This document shows, piece after piece, positions 33,885-45,247 of a stretch of DNA of 64,000 bases. The stretch comes from Letharia columbiana (lineage: Eukaryota; Ascomycota; Lecanoromycetes; Lecanorales; Parmeliaceae): assembly GCF_014066305.1 (NCBI RefSeq), contig NW_023501039.1, forward strand, positions 186,001-250,000. The letters run 5' to 3'. Made by a program: the position numbers and the translations under genes. Below the pieces are notes generated by a model that worked only from the letters and a program-made list of their open reading frames with translations, was not told the origin of the DNA and made no database searches. The stretch's first letter is position 1. Each line of letters begins with the position of its first letter.

Positions 33885-35675
33885 ATGGTATGGGATCAGA
33901 TGATGTTAAGCTCAAAATATACACCAAGCGCAGCGCTCTTCCTTCTGCTTCGACTTGACCCCTGCAGTAGCCTCGCAATCGAGCGCAGCATCAATCTCCC
34001 AGCATCTCAACCCAATAGCACTCAGACAAGCCCGAACCATTGTGGCTTCACAGGCAACTCGGACCTCTACGGCATCGGTATACGCCTGGGCTACTACACG
34101 CAAGCCTTATCCGTCTGGTTCGCGAACTACTTCGTCCTGAGCGAAGCCAAGGTGCTGCGGTCCGTCAACCTACTTTTCCTCGTGGCCCTCTTCATCGCGC
34201 TGGCGTGGCTGTCGCATCAAGCCCAACAGACCTACGCGATCGAGGTCTTCCTTCTGCTCCGGCTGCTGTTTGCTACCTGGTACGTCGGCGTGCTCGATCG
34301 GTCCAGGTTCAGCAAGAAGCATGGGACCAAACGCATCGTGCGAGTCGTGGTCCGAGAATGCGCCCTGTTAGGAATGCTTGGCTACACCGTCTGGTTTGCC
34401 TGGACCGGCCTCGATCGTACGGAGGAGACACCGTGTGGGACGTGGATCTTCTTTGCGGCGAAGCTCAATTTGTATGGCACTTACAGGTCGGCATATAAAG
34501 TACTGTCGATATCTGCTCTGTCCTTCGGCACGATCAAGCAGTGTGATACTGCCTTCCAGTTATTTCAACATTGGCGAAACACTGATATCAGAAGCCCGGA
34601 CTATTTTGCTCGATTGCGGCAGGCTTTGCTGCTACAGCACTACCACAACGATATCTCCAGCGACGATAGCTGCAACGTACCGCATCCGCATAGAAGGTCG
34701 GCAGAAGTGGGTCATCCAGTTAGGAACTCCGAATCTGCAGCATCTAGCCCACCGCACCCAAATGTCCTCATCCGCGACGACGAGGACGAAGACGCCAGCA
34801 CCAGATCTGTTCGGTCAAACAATTCAGCATCCATCCAATCAGACACCATTCGCCAAAAAGTGTCCGACGCCGCAACCCAACGCCATCTACCGGCCACACC
34901 TCCCCGTCCGCCCAAGAATCCACATACAACCAGTCAGAACGGCAGCCCCACCGCCCACGATCCGACTCTCAACGATCTACCCTCTCTCGACAACCTCATC
35001 GAAGCTGACCGCTGGCTCGAGGCCATCACCGCCGTCGACGTCGCCGACCACTCAGCCTGGTGCTACCAGCTGCCCGGGCTGCCCATGAGGATCTTCCTGC
35101 CACCGCTGCATCCGCCGAAGCGGATCCAGCAGAGGATCTCCGCCCTGTACGCTCTGCGGCCATTCCGCCTTCCGGTCCTGATACCCTTGGCCCGTCACGT
35201 CAGATCGCTGTGCAGATTCGGATGGTACAACTACCCGATCATGCTCGAAGCGGCGTTGCGAGACCCGTGCCACAAACGGATATCCAGATCCACGTTGCTG
35301 ACGACGATAGCGCTCCACAAGGCGCAGTTGCCGACCGGCAGGCCCACGCCGCATACAGTTTGGAACGCCTGCGTCTCTCTGGCTATGTGTGTTGAGTTGA
35401 TACTCAGCATCGAGCTCTCTATATATTGGAACCATATCGGTGGCATGGGAAACGTAGGCGCGCCGGGCCAGCTGATCCCTGCCATCATTGGGATAGGAGG
35501 GCTGGTGAAGGTGGTGTGGATATGGTGGTCTAGGGATGATGCCGTCGAGGAGGTAGATGATGGAGTGGGCAAGGAGTTGAGAGAGTGCGTGGCGGTCTAT
35601 CAGAGGCTGAGGGAAGAGAGGGGAGACTTGACGAAGAACGAACAGATAGCGACTACGGTAGCTGCGAAACTCTGA
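33885..35675 (+). CDS. Fungal multi-pass membrane protein of unknown function
   Basis: A single-exon 596-residue protein. After a variable N terminus comes CGFTGNSDLYGIGIRLGYYTQ at about 53-73, a stretch I associate with a family of uncharacterised ascomycete integral membrane proteins. Hydrophobic segments follow at about 92-112, 116-137, 149-174 and 185-210. A long hydrophilic, Ser/Pro/Asp-rich loop covers about 260-370, and two more membrane segments lie near the C terminus (about 500-520 and 535-555), so six or so passes are likely. Function is unknown to me. The ATG used is the first in frame; the N-terminal 50 residues fit the family poorly, so the true start or a missed 5' intron is uncertain. 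The C terminus converges on the PTH11-like gene. Confidence 0.8.
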   Translation: MVWDQMMLSSKYTPSAALFLLLRLDPCSSLAIERSINLPASQPNSTQTSPNHCGFTGNSDLYGIGIRLGYYTQALSVWFANYFVLSEAKVLRSVNLLFLVALFIALAWLSHQAQQTYAIEVFLLLRLLFATWYVGVLDRSRFSKKHGTKRIVRVVVRECALLGMLGYTVWFAWTGLDRTEETPCGTWIFFAAKLNLYGTYRSAYKVLSISALSFGTIKQCDTAFQLFQHWRNTDIRSPDYFARLRQALLLQHYHNDISSDDSCNVPHPHRRSAEVGHPVRNSESAASSPPHPNVLIRDDEDEDASTRSVRSNNSASIQSDTIRQKVSDAATQRHLPATPPRPPKNPHTTSQNGSPTAHDPTLNDLPSLDNLIEADRWLEAITAVDVADHSAWCYQLPGLPMRIFLPPLHPPKRIQQRISALYALRPFRLPVLIPLARHVRSLCRFGWYNYPIMLEAALRDPCHKRISRSTLLTTIALHKAQLPTGRPTPHTVWNACVSLAMCVELILSIELSIYWNHIGGMGNVGAPGQLIPAIIGIGGLVKVVWIWWSRDDAVEEVDDGVGKELRECVAVYQRLREERGDLTKNEQIATTVAAKL

Positions 35676-36142
35676 TGATTCTAAATTCTCTCGGCTCAGT
35701 TGGAGCGTGGTGGTTCCTTTCGTGCTCTCCAAGTCCACGTATCGGTCCTACTAGTCCCCCACCAGGAATGTTCCTTACTCCAGAGTGTTTGGATCGATGA
35801 GAGAGTGAATCGGTGATAGTAGTCTGCAAGCTCTCAGAGCTTGGATTCCTCTAATGCCATGCAACAGGCCTCGCCATGCTTTTATGTTGGCTCGTCGCGT
35901 AGAATCAAATGGCCTCCCCTCACTCTTTGACATGGATGCTTACCTGCTATAAATGCTATCACAGCCCCAAACATCTAGAACGGACCCCACGATACTCGCA
36001 ACAGTCCCAACAAGACGGTACCAACGACGAACACATCGCGGTACACAACCGGTCCAAATGAATAGGACAGGCTCATGACCACGGCTAGGAACTGGAGTGC
36101 AAGCTTCTACTATCCCGTTCGCAGCCCCAGCACCTCTAAATC
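35676..36142. other. Convergent 3' region
   Basis: About 470 bases between two convergent stop codons. No gene is visible. It should hold the 3' untranslated regions of both neighbours. Confidence 0.45.
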
Positions 36143-37674
36143 TCATCTCCGTTGCGGAAAGCTAGTCCCTCGGATAGCAAAATCATGCTGAGCGCTCTCC
36201 AAATCATCTCTTTTTGTAGCGTTGCCCTTGCCCATCTTTGGGTCCGATTCACTCGCCGTACCCATTCTCGGTAGCACAGCGTCGTACTCGTCCAGCGTGA
36301 CATACTCGCCCTTGACCTCGACGGTCGACGGGTGATAAGCTTGGTTCCATATCTGTGAGACGTCCCTTTCTCCTCCATTGCCTTTTGCGAAGAGTTTCTT
36401 GGATGATTCCGCCGAGTTTCGAGGTGTTTCCACCATGACGGAAGATCGGGATTTGGGTGGAGGATTACTACTGCTGCTGCCACGCTTGGATTTGGAAGCG
36501 AACGTCGCGTAGAGTTTCGGACTGAAGTGTCGGAAGAATTTGGGGAGTACGGGCATGCAGCTGACAATGGTACCAATGGCAATCTCGGCGTAAGTCCAGA
36601 GACCCATCTTGACCACGTTATAGCTGATGTCGCGCGACTGGAAAATCTGCCAAGCGTAGTATGTGCGCCAGACGGATGTCACACAAGCCCTAATGTTCGG
36701 AAGAGATCAGTAAGCCTTTTTCCAAGTAAGGGGTAAAGGGAGGGGGGGTTTCTCTCGGATGATGACACGGCGTCGATGATGGATACTTACAGGAAGCCCG
36801 TTGCAAATACTGCTGTCGTCTGGATCTTCTTCTTCCGGGGCATCTGTAGTTTCCAAAGAATTGGCATCGGTAGGATCAAGATTGCGAAGTCGGTGATGAC
36901 GTTGAATATTGCAGTAGACAAGTATGCAGCGCTTGTGTCGATGCAGTGGCCCGTGTTCATCAATGGGTTCCAGATTTTCTTGCGCGGACTACATTGCGCA
37001 ATGGCGAAGATGGTAGCGACCAGGTACATTGTGAAGCAACCCCAAATACAGATTTGTATGGCAACAAAAATGGACATGTTGCCCTTTCTGTTGGGCACGA
37101 AGATTCTCAGGTACTGGAGGAGAATAGATAACTTGACAAAGAACACAATGGGGCAATATAGTACTGAAGAGAGGTTAGTCCACTAGAATTATGGTAAGTC
37201 TCCTCCTATATGTAATGGATACTCGGAGGCAAATCATACGTAGAGCATATCGAAGAAAGTTTTGAGCTGTATGTTCCACATATGGCATCCACCACCATGT
37301 TTAGTGGTAATTGCAGATGGAACCGTCTCCGCAATTTGGATTAACTTGGTGATGTTAGTAAGATTCGAAAACTTCCCCCTACCTCAGGCCTTACCCATCC
37401 TAGCATGACAGCATCTAAGAAGTATCAGTATTGTGAGCGGAGCAAGCTGTGGGACCGTACAATCTTCATAAGCAACGGATCGAATTATAAACAACTTTGT
37501 ATACATGCGCATAAGAACAGCTAAACTCCCGAAAGTCAAGACCAACGTCAGTGTCAAAATGAGGAAAGCATTGAGATTCGGTGGATCCTGGAAGTTTGGC
37601 ACTACTCCAGCAGGAGGTGTCCCGGCTGGTCCATTCAACAGTGTCTGAATCGGAGCTGTCGTTGGGGTTGCCAT
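36143..37674 (-). CDS. PTH11-like seven-transmembrane receptor (fungal rhodopsin-like domain)
   Basis: Members of this Pezizomycotina family are plasma-membrane proteins resembling G-protein-coupled receptors; some sense host surfaces in plant pathogens. The predicted exons on the minus strand are 37674-37461, 37414-37395 (only 20 bases), 37344-37240, 37182-36791 and 36689-36143. They give 1278 bases and 425 residues. Splicing restores family motifs: EDYAVMLGW, the KHGGGCHMW stretch, and FFVKLSILLQYLRIF in the fourth exon. Several more membrane segments follow, including FNVITDFAILILPMPILWKLQM and GLWTYAEIAIGTIVSCMPVLP. The C-terminal 130 residues are a hydrophilic, Ser-rich cytoplasmic tail. 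There is no CFEM domain at the N terminus. The acceptor before exon 4 (ctag at 37183-37186) was chosen because the nearer cag acceptor breaks the frame. The ligand is unknown. Confidence 0.88.
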
Positions 37675-39083
37675 GATTTCTTTTGCTTCAATGTCAAGGT
37701 GACGAGTGGTGTCGGATTTGATTACACAAGGACGAGGACGAGGACTAGAAGTGTGAAGAAATCAAGACGCCACCAGTATCGCCTTTGAAAGATCTGGCTT
37801 CACGGCGACAATGCCACACATATGTCACAAGTTGATTGGAGACAAGCTGCTACAACGCAGCAATTGGTGTCGATCGTATTGGGCGTCATGTAGGTGAAAG
37901 CAGCCAATATGGCAAAGCAGCGTAACTTGCATGAAGGCAGGATTCAAAATCTTGGCTCACAGCCGAAAGTGAAATAGCGCAATGCATTGCTGGAAACAGA
38001 CAGAGGCGCAGGCAGCGGATAGGGTGATGGAGATGCAGGACGAAAGGGGGATCTGATCGACGTGGGACGGGATGAAACATTGAACAAGGCCACGAGGCTA
38101 TTTTCTTATAAACCAAGGAACCAAGGGCAATTGGCTGCTGCAAGCTCAAGAAGACAACCCTCATGCAGGTATGGGGTGAGGCGTAGACTTAAGCTGGTAA
38201 TGATCTGGTCTTGTCATGATTGATGACTCGACTGATTGGCCCAGAAAGGCAGTATCCACCCCAGCCTCATCACACACCAATGGAATCGAGTGCGAAATCT
38301 CGGTGACCTGCATGGTGACGATGCATAAGGTAGTATCCCAATTTTATGAGCTGCTGATCTGCGCTGCTTCCACTGACCGTGAAACAGAGAGTTTATGTGC
38401 GCGAGCTCCTAAGTAAATAACGATTGCAGATACAATGAAATATTCTGCCACAAAGTGTAGAGCTGATAGCTTGTAATAAAAACAGATTGGGTAAGGGAAG
38501 GGAAGAAAAACAGGCTGAGGGAAGCGTGTGATGGATAGCGGAAGGAGCAAGTACCTTCAAAAGGGTGTGCACCTGTGAGACCAAAATGGAAGGAGTGGGG
38601 ATGCACATATGGCATCTACTCCGTAAAGCAGGTACGCCTTGTTTCGCTAGCCGTTCGTCCCGACCACCGTTGTCTGGAAACCGGAAAGGCTGAAGCACCG
38701 CCTGAACTTGGATGTAATCAGATGCAGGAACCTGCATGCCCATAACGGCGTACCAAGTCTGCATCGTTGATGGTCCAAATGAGGACTGCCATCGCTTTCG
38801 AAAAAATGCCAGGGTTCAGATCCATTGTCTACTCTAGTTCTGCAGTTTCCTTCATACATATGGATGGAGTGGGAGGACTGATAAAAGTATTTTGGGGGAA
38901 ATGGTGGATATTGAATCAAGGTCTAAACGAGGAACGAGAGCCTGAGGAGGAGGAAATTGAGTATGGGTACAGCGTAGTACTTGCTGTAAATGGCTCGGAG
39001 CCCCATCGCTCGTGGCTGCAGCTGGGTACTGATAATCTTTTGCTAATCGTAAAATCGTAAAAGGGCACCTCCCAACATGGCCC
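37675..39083. other. Gene-free stretch between the receptor and MED7
   Basis: About 1.4 kb in which I find no gene with family resemblance or clear splice structure. Open frames such as those at 38393-38764 on the minus strand overlap others in different frames and have no biased composition that would mark coding sequence. The left part is upstream of the receptor gene and should hold its promoter. Confidence 0.4.
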
Positions 39084-39803
39084 CTAACATCTCCCAACCT
39101 CCCTCTCCAACACTGTCCAAATCCGCTTTTCCACGTCTTCCTCCTCCCTACTTCCCGGGCTCACAGGTTCTCGATGCTGGTCCGTTTCCACACCATGCCC
39201 CACACCTCCACCTCGGTCTTCCCTCCCCAGCCTTTCGACAACCTCCTTCGCCCTCCCCACAGTCTCTCCCACCCCCTTCGTCTCACCCCTCACCCTCTCC
39301 AGCTGCTCTTCCAGCATCAGAATCAGCGTTTCCCTCGCCTGATGCGGTCGATACCCATTAATGACCTTGTGGACCTCCTGGAACAGTTCGTGCAGCTCGT
39401 CCCATATGGGGCCGTAACCGGCAGGGTTGGTCGCCAGGGCGTTGGTGAGGGAGAGAAAGGTCAACAGGATTTTATGCGTGAGGGAGAGAAGGCGGGTGGG
39501 GGTCGGTGTTTGCTGGTCTTCGGAGGCCGGTGTCGGAGAGACTTCGTGAAGGGTGCCGAAGGAGCGGTACTTGCCCTCTGCTGGTGGAGGAGGAGGTATG
39601 AGGTTGCGTAGTTCGAGTGGTAGAGAGAGGACGTCTGGAATAGGCGCTGTGGTCGGTTGTGTAGCTGGCGAGGTGGGTTGGCCTGAGGATTCGAGATGCT
39701 CTTGTAAGCGCTCGAGGTTCTGCGACGTGAAAGACTTGTAGAAGGGCGGTGGAGCTGGGAAGGCGGCGCTGATTGTACCCGGCTGAGGTTGGTCTGCCAT
39801 CAT
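39084..39803 (-). CDS. MED7: Mediator complex subunit 7
   Basis: Med7 sits in the middle module of Mediator and, with Med21 and Med31, forms the hinge between activators and RNA polymerase II in the nucleus. The single-exon protein has 239 residues. The N-terminal PPFYKSFTSQNLERL and the Pro-rich IPPPPPAEGKYRSFG, about residues 68-82, are the family's most conserved motifs. The block from LLSLTHKILLTFLSLTNAL to the helical QARETLILMLEEQLE matches the Med7 helical region. The C-terminal 60 residues are acidic and basic mixed and look specific to this species. Two consecutive ATGs begin the frame. The start lies 224 bases from that of the divergent phosphatase gene, so the two promoters overlap or are shared. 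Confidence 0.93.
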   Translation of the reverse strand: MMADQPQPGTISAAFPAPPPFYKSFTSQNLERLQEHLESSGQPTSPATQPTTAPIPDVLSLPLELRNLIPPPPPAEGKYRSFGTLHEVSPTPASEDQQTPTPTRLLSLTHKILLTFLSLTNALATNPAGYGPIWDELHELFQEVHKVINGYRPHQARETLILMLEEQLERVRGETKGVGETVGRAKEVVERLGREDRGGGVGHGVETDQHREPVSPGSREEEDVEKRIWTVLEREVGRC

Positions 39804-40027
39804 TGTCGAGAACTGTCAGTGGTCTTGGGGGGGAATATTGCTATCGAATGGGAAAGACTTTTGAGTTGCAGCGTTGAAATGCAGGGATGCGGTTGGAATC
39901 CGGGGTAAACACGCTAGCGGTCCGCTTGCATAAATGCGAAATTCACTTAACAATTAGGCTGCAAGCTTCAGCTTCGTTGCCACCCCCTTGACGCCTATGG
40001 AAATACATATTTCTAGATGAGGGTCCA
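39804..40027. promoter_or_regulatory. Short bidirectional promoter MED7 / lipid phosphatase
   Basis: Only 224 bases separate the two divergent start codons. All core promoter and 5' leader elements of both genes must lie here. I do not identify a specific factor site. Confidence 0.55.
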
Positions 40028-41183
40028 ATGCGGCAGATCTCATTGACGGCCATGCCCCGCGCCGCTGGGAAGAAGACAGCTGGCAAAGACGAAGACTTCA
40101 TGTCTTCCGTCTCCAGATTTTGGAACCGTTCCTACGCTGCAGACTACGCTGGCTTCGCCCTGCTGCTGCTGGCATATAGCTTGGTGGGTCACCAATGGCT
40201 CGAATCAGGATCGAGAGACTGACTCGTGCCCAGATCCAAGTACTCGTCGAGCCTTTCCATCGCATGTTCTCCCTCGACAACATCTCTATACAATACCCTC
40301 ACGCCGCGGTCGAGCGTGTACCAGTCAGTATGCAGCCTTCGAGTCCTCCTTTGCCTACGTGGCCGCTGAATAGGCAACGCAGTATGGAACGTCGCCTACT
40401 CTGTCTTTCTGCCACTGTGCATATTCTTCCTGTGGGCAATTATACTTAGGCCTGGTCTACACAAGACCAATGTCACAATACTGGGTCTTGCGATCAGCAT
40501 CATGCTGACTACGTTCCTTACGGACGTGGTTAAAAATTCCGTGGGACGACCAAGGCCGGACCTGATTGCTCGCTGCAAGCCTAGAAAGGGTACCCCTGAG
40601 CATACTCTGATCACCATTGGCTCTTGCACCGAGACGGATCACCACGTTTTACATGATGGATGGAGAAGCTTTCCCAGCGGTCACAGCAGCCTTGCTTTTA
40701 GTGGATTAGGGTATCTGGCGTTGTAAGATCCTCATAAACGTTGTTCTACGGGTAGTTGGCTGACCTATCAGGTTCTTCGCTGGGCAAATGCATGTTTTCC
40801 GACCCCGAACTGATCTAGCCAGAGTTCTGCTTGCCCTAGCACCGCTGGTCGCTGCTGCGCTGATATCAATATCGCGCTTGGAAGACTACAGGCATGATGT
40901 CTACGATGTCACTACGGGATCGATTCTGGGCATGCTCGTCGCTTATTTCTCGTACAGAAGGTACTACCCAATGCTGACTTCACCTCGTTGCGATACACCA
41001 TTCCCAAGCCGAGCAGAGTGGGCTTCGAGAAATGGATTCGGGAAGCTGAAGGATGAGGAGGCAAGGACTGGAAGCGCTGAAAGCTTTGACGTAGACGACA
41101 TGGAGGATGACGCGGAGCATGTGCCTTTGCGAGACGCGAGTAGAGAGCGTGGCAGGTTTGTTGGTAGTAGAAGCGAGCCATAG
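40028..41183 (+). CDS. Lipid phosphate phosphatase (PAP2 family, DPP1/LPP-like)
   Basis: PAP2-type enzymes of the Dpp1/Lpp1 group remove phosphate from diacylglycerol pyrophosphate, phosphatidate and related lipids without Mg2+ in vacuole, Golgi or ER membranes. Predicted exons are 40028-40183, 40234-40327, 40383-40722 and 40772-41183, giving 333 residues. All three catalytic motifs are present: K134-x6-R141P142 in KNSVGRPRP, PSGH at 181-184, and SR-x5-H-x3-D with Ser231, His238 and Asp242. The conserved EPFHRMFSLDN stretch lies at 58-68 after the first splice. About six membrane segments are seen, and the C-terminal 75 residues are hydrophilic. A second in-frame ATG at 40052 (MPRAAGKK) could be the true start. 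Introns are 49-55 bases with CTGAC-like branch sites. Confidence 0.92.
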
Positions 41184-41818
41184 CATTCGAGCATGGTACC
41201 CTGCTCGAAAAAGGCAATACTCCGAGATACCTAGGTTGGCATCCGTCAACATTTCAGCGCGTACTTGGCTACCGTGATCGCTATTGCACAACATCTCTCA
41301 AAAATACGTCCGGTTATGCTGTACATGGATCGTGCAACTCGGACTGTCAATAGAAGTGGATGTACATGCATCAAATCGGGCTGTACATAAAACAGCTCCC
41401 GATCGTATTCGGTCGATGAACAAAGCAGGAGGACGCCATTCCATGCAGGAGTGAGATCGACTGGCGCACTTTTCAGCCCAGAATCTGGCGTCGTTCGCTG
41501 GCACTTCAGCGCTTCATCATGAAGCGACGAGGCCGACATCGTGGGGAAAATCCAAGTGACTGTGATAGGTGACATCGTTATTGAAGCTCGCAGGAAGCGG
41601 AAACACCCGGATTGCAATCGCTGGCGAGTGCCTCCAGTGAACGTGACAGAGGCAATTTGGGAACGCGAGCTGGTTCTGCCTTATGTGGTGAGAAAAAAAT
41701 TCTTTCTCGAGAGAAGTATCGCTTGTTAGCCAGCGAAGCAAGCGATTTGGCGTTAATCGTCCGCCTTAAATCGTGTTACACATCTGGTAGCCGGCTTGAA
41801 CACCGTCATCATCTTCGA
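41184..41818. other. Convergent intergenic region
   Basis: About 630 bases between the stop codons of the lipid phosphatase and the MFS transporter. I see no gene. Open frames are short and overlap on opposite strands. Confidence 0.4.
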
Positions 41819-43644
41819 TCATTTCCTCTCTAGATTCCTATGCAAGACATGCTCCCTCATAGCCAGACTCACCAGCCCACCTACAATACCTATGCCTAAT
41901 GTCGTAAGGAAGACGCCTCTCAGCGCCTCCATGTACACCTCTCTCACCTCACCCCTCCATTCTACCGGTAATGTCTTGATCTCGTCGAGACTATCCCTCA
42001 ACCTCCCAATAACATCAGCGGCGCCCTCCCGGTCGCCCAATACCGCCCACAACCTAATCTTCAAGATATTCTGGAATACAGCGGATGCAATTGTAATACC
42101 AATGGCGCTGCCGGTACTTCGGAATGCATAAGAAGCCGACGTGATGACGGCCTGATCTTTATGATCCACAGCGCTGATGAGCGCGAGGAGTGTGGTAGTA
42201 AGCATACCGCTGTACCCAATCCCGGACATCAACATGGCAAGCACAGGCTCCCATGCTGGCGTCATCAAAGTGAACGATGATAGCAAAGCGTAAGCCGCGG
42301 TGAACACAATCTGGATACAGATGTTGAGTATGTAGTACTTTCCCGTCCAGCGCATGATGAGTCCAGTAGATACACTACCTATTGCCGTGCCGATGGACTG
42401 TGGTATCAGTCGTACACCAGCTTGGGTAGGGGATAGGCCTTTAACTTGAAAGTATATGGGTCCGTAGAAAAGGAGCGAGAAAACGCACATGGTCAGGAAC
42501 CAGTTTGTCAAGCAGGCGGCGAGCACAGTCCGGTTGAGGAGAAGCTTGACTGGTATGACAGGCTCAGACGCGAGCTTGCTCTCGATGTAGATGAAGAGAA
42601 GGAGGAAGATGAAAGATAAGGAAAGAGTCGTGTAGATTAGAGGGTGGTTCCAGGGAACGACATTGCCGCCCGAGTTCAGACCGACAAGAAGGAGAACCAA
42701 GGTCGTGATGAGCGTTGCGGCGCCGAGGAAGTCGATACGCTTGAGAGCTGATTTGGAGGAGTATTTGACCGGGATATTGACGGTGAAGGATACCATGATG
42801 CCGGAGATGACAATGAATGGCACTCTGTAAGGAATTTTGGAGTCAGCCTGTCTCCCTCTATATAGAGATTGGAGAGTAGAAACAGGGTTAGGGATTGAAA
42901 CAACAAATACGCTTCTAAAGCATTTATTGTGGTTCAAGCTCGGCAAAAGGAAAGCCTCGTCTCCACGGCCACCTACTGAATCAGAAACGCTTTCCGCCAT
43001 CCCCAAGTATCATTGATCCAACCGCCGAAGACACCACCAAGACCAGCGCCAACACCAAAGCAGATGTTCCCGAAACCTTGCCATACCCCCCGTCGGCGCA
43101 GAGGAACAAGATCAGACCCTACGAAGGTGGAGATAGCTGTCAGACCACCACCGCCCATACCAGCAACAATCCTGCCAAAGATCATAACCCATTCGCTCGT
43201 GGCGAGACCGCAGATGAGGTTGCCAGCGGCGAAGAAGATGTTCGAAAATATCAGACCCGTCCGTCGAGACAGTATGTCCGTTAGTCGACCGCTAAGCGGC
43301 TGGAGAGCTGCATTGGCTATGAAATAGGCCGAAGCAAGCCAGGAGAGTAGGGACAATGAATTGAAGGAGGTGGATATCGGGGCTGACAATGTGGCTATGA
43401 TTGTCGCATCTAACGCAGCCAAGAATGTGCCGAACCAGATACTGCTCATGACGATGAGCAGCTTGCCTGTGCTAGGTTCTTCCGCGAGTGGAGCATCGTT
43501 CTCGCCCCGGCTGTCACCAGTGTTATCGGTATCTCCTCCTTGGCCTGATTCACCATCAGGGGTGACTTTGCCATCGCCGTTGCCGAGTAACGGACTCGTT
43601 TCAGAGGCATGTTCTTCCACGTTATCATGCTCCGTCAACGCCAT
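41819..43644 (-). CDS. MFS transporter, DHA2 type (Vba-like / multidrug)
   Basis: A proton-coupled major facilitator with two exons on the minus strand, 43644-42977 and 42824-41819, joined by a 152-base intron that restores FLIQVPFIVISG. It has 557 residues. The hydrophilic N terminus contains ETSPLLGNGDG, an acidic dileucine-like signal that in some fungal family members directs sorting to the vacuole. The first membrane helices carry ALDATIIATLSAPI and the motif-A loop GRLTDILSRRTGL. Motif C-like glycine-rich sequence, GVGAGLGGVFGGWI, lies near the end of helix 5, which marks an antiporter. About 14 helices are expected. Fungal relatives are annotated as vacuolar basic amino acid transporters or toxin/drug exporters; sequence alone does not decide between these. 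No metabolite cluster genes are adjacent. Confidence 0.88.
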
Positions 43645-45247
43645 GGTCTAGAGAATAAACAGCAGATGAAAAATTGCAGGGAAATATTTCCAAAAGAAAG
43701 TAACACCTTAGCCAGAGGGGACGCAGTCGGCAGAACTATCTAAGCTCGGGGATGATAGGAGTGTTGACGGATGAAAACACTGAACTCGTAACATCGTTAG
43801 AATATGGAGAAATTGATGACCTTTTATCCTCGGGGGCGAATCACCGTTTTCCGAGGTTTACCCAACTCTGGCATCCCACAAATATGAAGTTATTTACCAC
43901 GCGGGTGACAGAAAAGCCTGGCACTAACCAAATGGGATTACGGCCTTTCCCCACCAAATTTCTATGCAAATCCTTTTTTTATTTGCCTGTCATTGTCATC
44001 CTTATCTGTCTTTCGTCTACTATTACAACTCATTTTAACTAGAGGGAAATTTTGTGAATTATTAGCCTTATCTAGCTTAATGCAGGTTATGTCGCTTTTT
44101 TCCCCGTTTTTCAATTTCCTTTTCTTATTGCTTGCGTGATTCTGCTAGATACGACATCGCCAGGCTTTCCTATTTAGCCCGGATTTTCTGGGGTTTTTTC
44201 CCTTTCCGGATCTAAGCTCTATTATTGTCACTTTTGGTGTCTTTGTTGAAATTCACAGCTTATTTTGATGGTTTCCGGTGCTGGTCTAGTGGGTTCTTGT
44301 GTTTGTTATTATTTAGAAATTTTCTTTATTTTGTGATCCGAGTGTGTCTGAAATTATCGGACGCTAAATGGCAGGAGACGAGCGGGAGATCGACACGCCA
44401 CACCCGTCTCCACATGCGCTTTCCTATCGAAATCAAAATAGGCATGGGGGTAGCATTATTAGATGTACACCCACTTTCGATGTCCTATATGTACAACCCC
44501 CAAGTCGATACAAGTCTACTGACACGGTGGGTGCGAAGGCGCAACCATGAATGTTCTTCTGCAAACTGCACGTAGAATGCCTCGCACCATCCTGATCGAT
44601 GTTTGGATTGAAATCACAGAAGCACTAGCTGCTGTATGAGAGATGAAACATGTATTTATCAAGGTCTACTGCATTAAATTACATTACTCTAACAGATATC
44701 AAATCCAACAATGCAGATGCATTGAGTATTTGATTGCTTATTTTCTATCTGAACAATCTCGATAAAAATATGCGAACTGTAAAGCGTGTTTGTGCCCATC
44801 GGCCGTTGGATAGCGATTATGGTCTGCAGACTAACATTGGATGCGGGATCGTAAGGGGGAATTTGTCGGTTTCTTCTTACATCGCGCCTGAGATCTATCA
44901 CCCAGCAAGATGGTCAAATTCGAGCGTTGCAGTGTGAGATTCATCTAATATCCAGGCGTTGTTCTGTGTGCTCGAAGAACAATCTCGAGTTTTGCATTCC
45001 ACACAAAGAGAAAGCACTTACAGAAGCCTCAGCTCCAAGAGTAGAAAGCGGTTGTTCTCCTGGCGTTACAACGGTTGCCGAGCCTTGAACTTGCCGTCAT
45101 GTTCCAATCGTCTTCCGTTCCATCGCTTTAGGTCTTTGAGACCAACAATAGTTAGAACCTGAGGCTGAAACACAAAAGATGATCGAAGCACGTCGAGTCT
45201 GAACCTCATGTCACTGATGACAGACCTTGAGGGTTCGAAATGTCCGG
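43645..45247. other. Long intergenic region upstream of the MFS gene
   Basis: About 1.6 kb with no supported gene. The part nearest 43645 is upstream of the MFS start and should hold its promoter. Between about 43960 and 44345 T clearly outnumbers A on the plus strand, with repeated T and TTTCC runs, while C and G remain common. Open frames there, such as one at 44225-44575, have no recognisable domain. Confidence 0.4.

Noticed and set aside
36791..37239. Nearest cag acceptor (37163-37165) for exon 4 of the PTH11-like gene
   Set aside because: It shifts the frame and runs into a stop; the ctag acceptor at 37183-37186 keeps the frame and the conserved VKLSILL segment.
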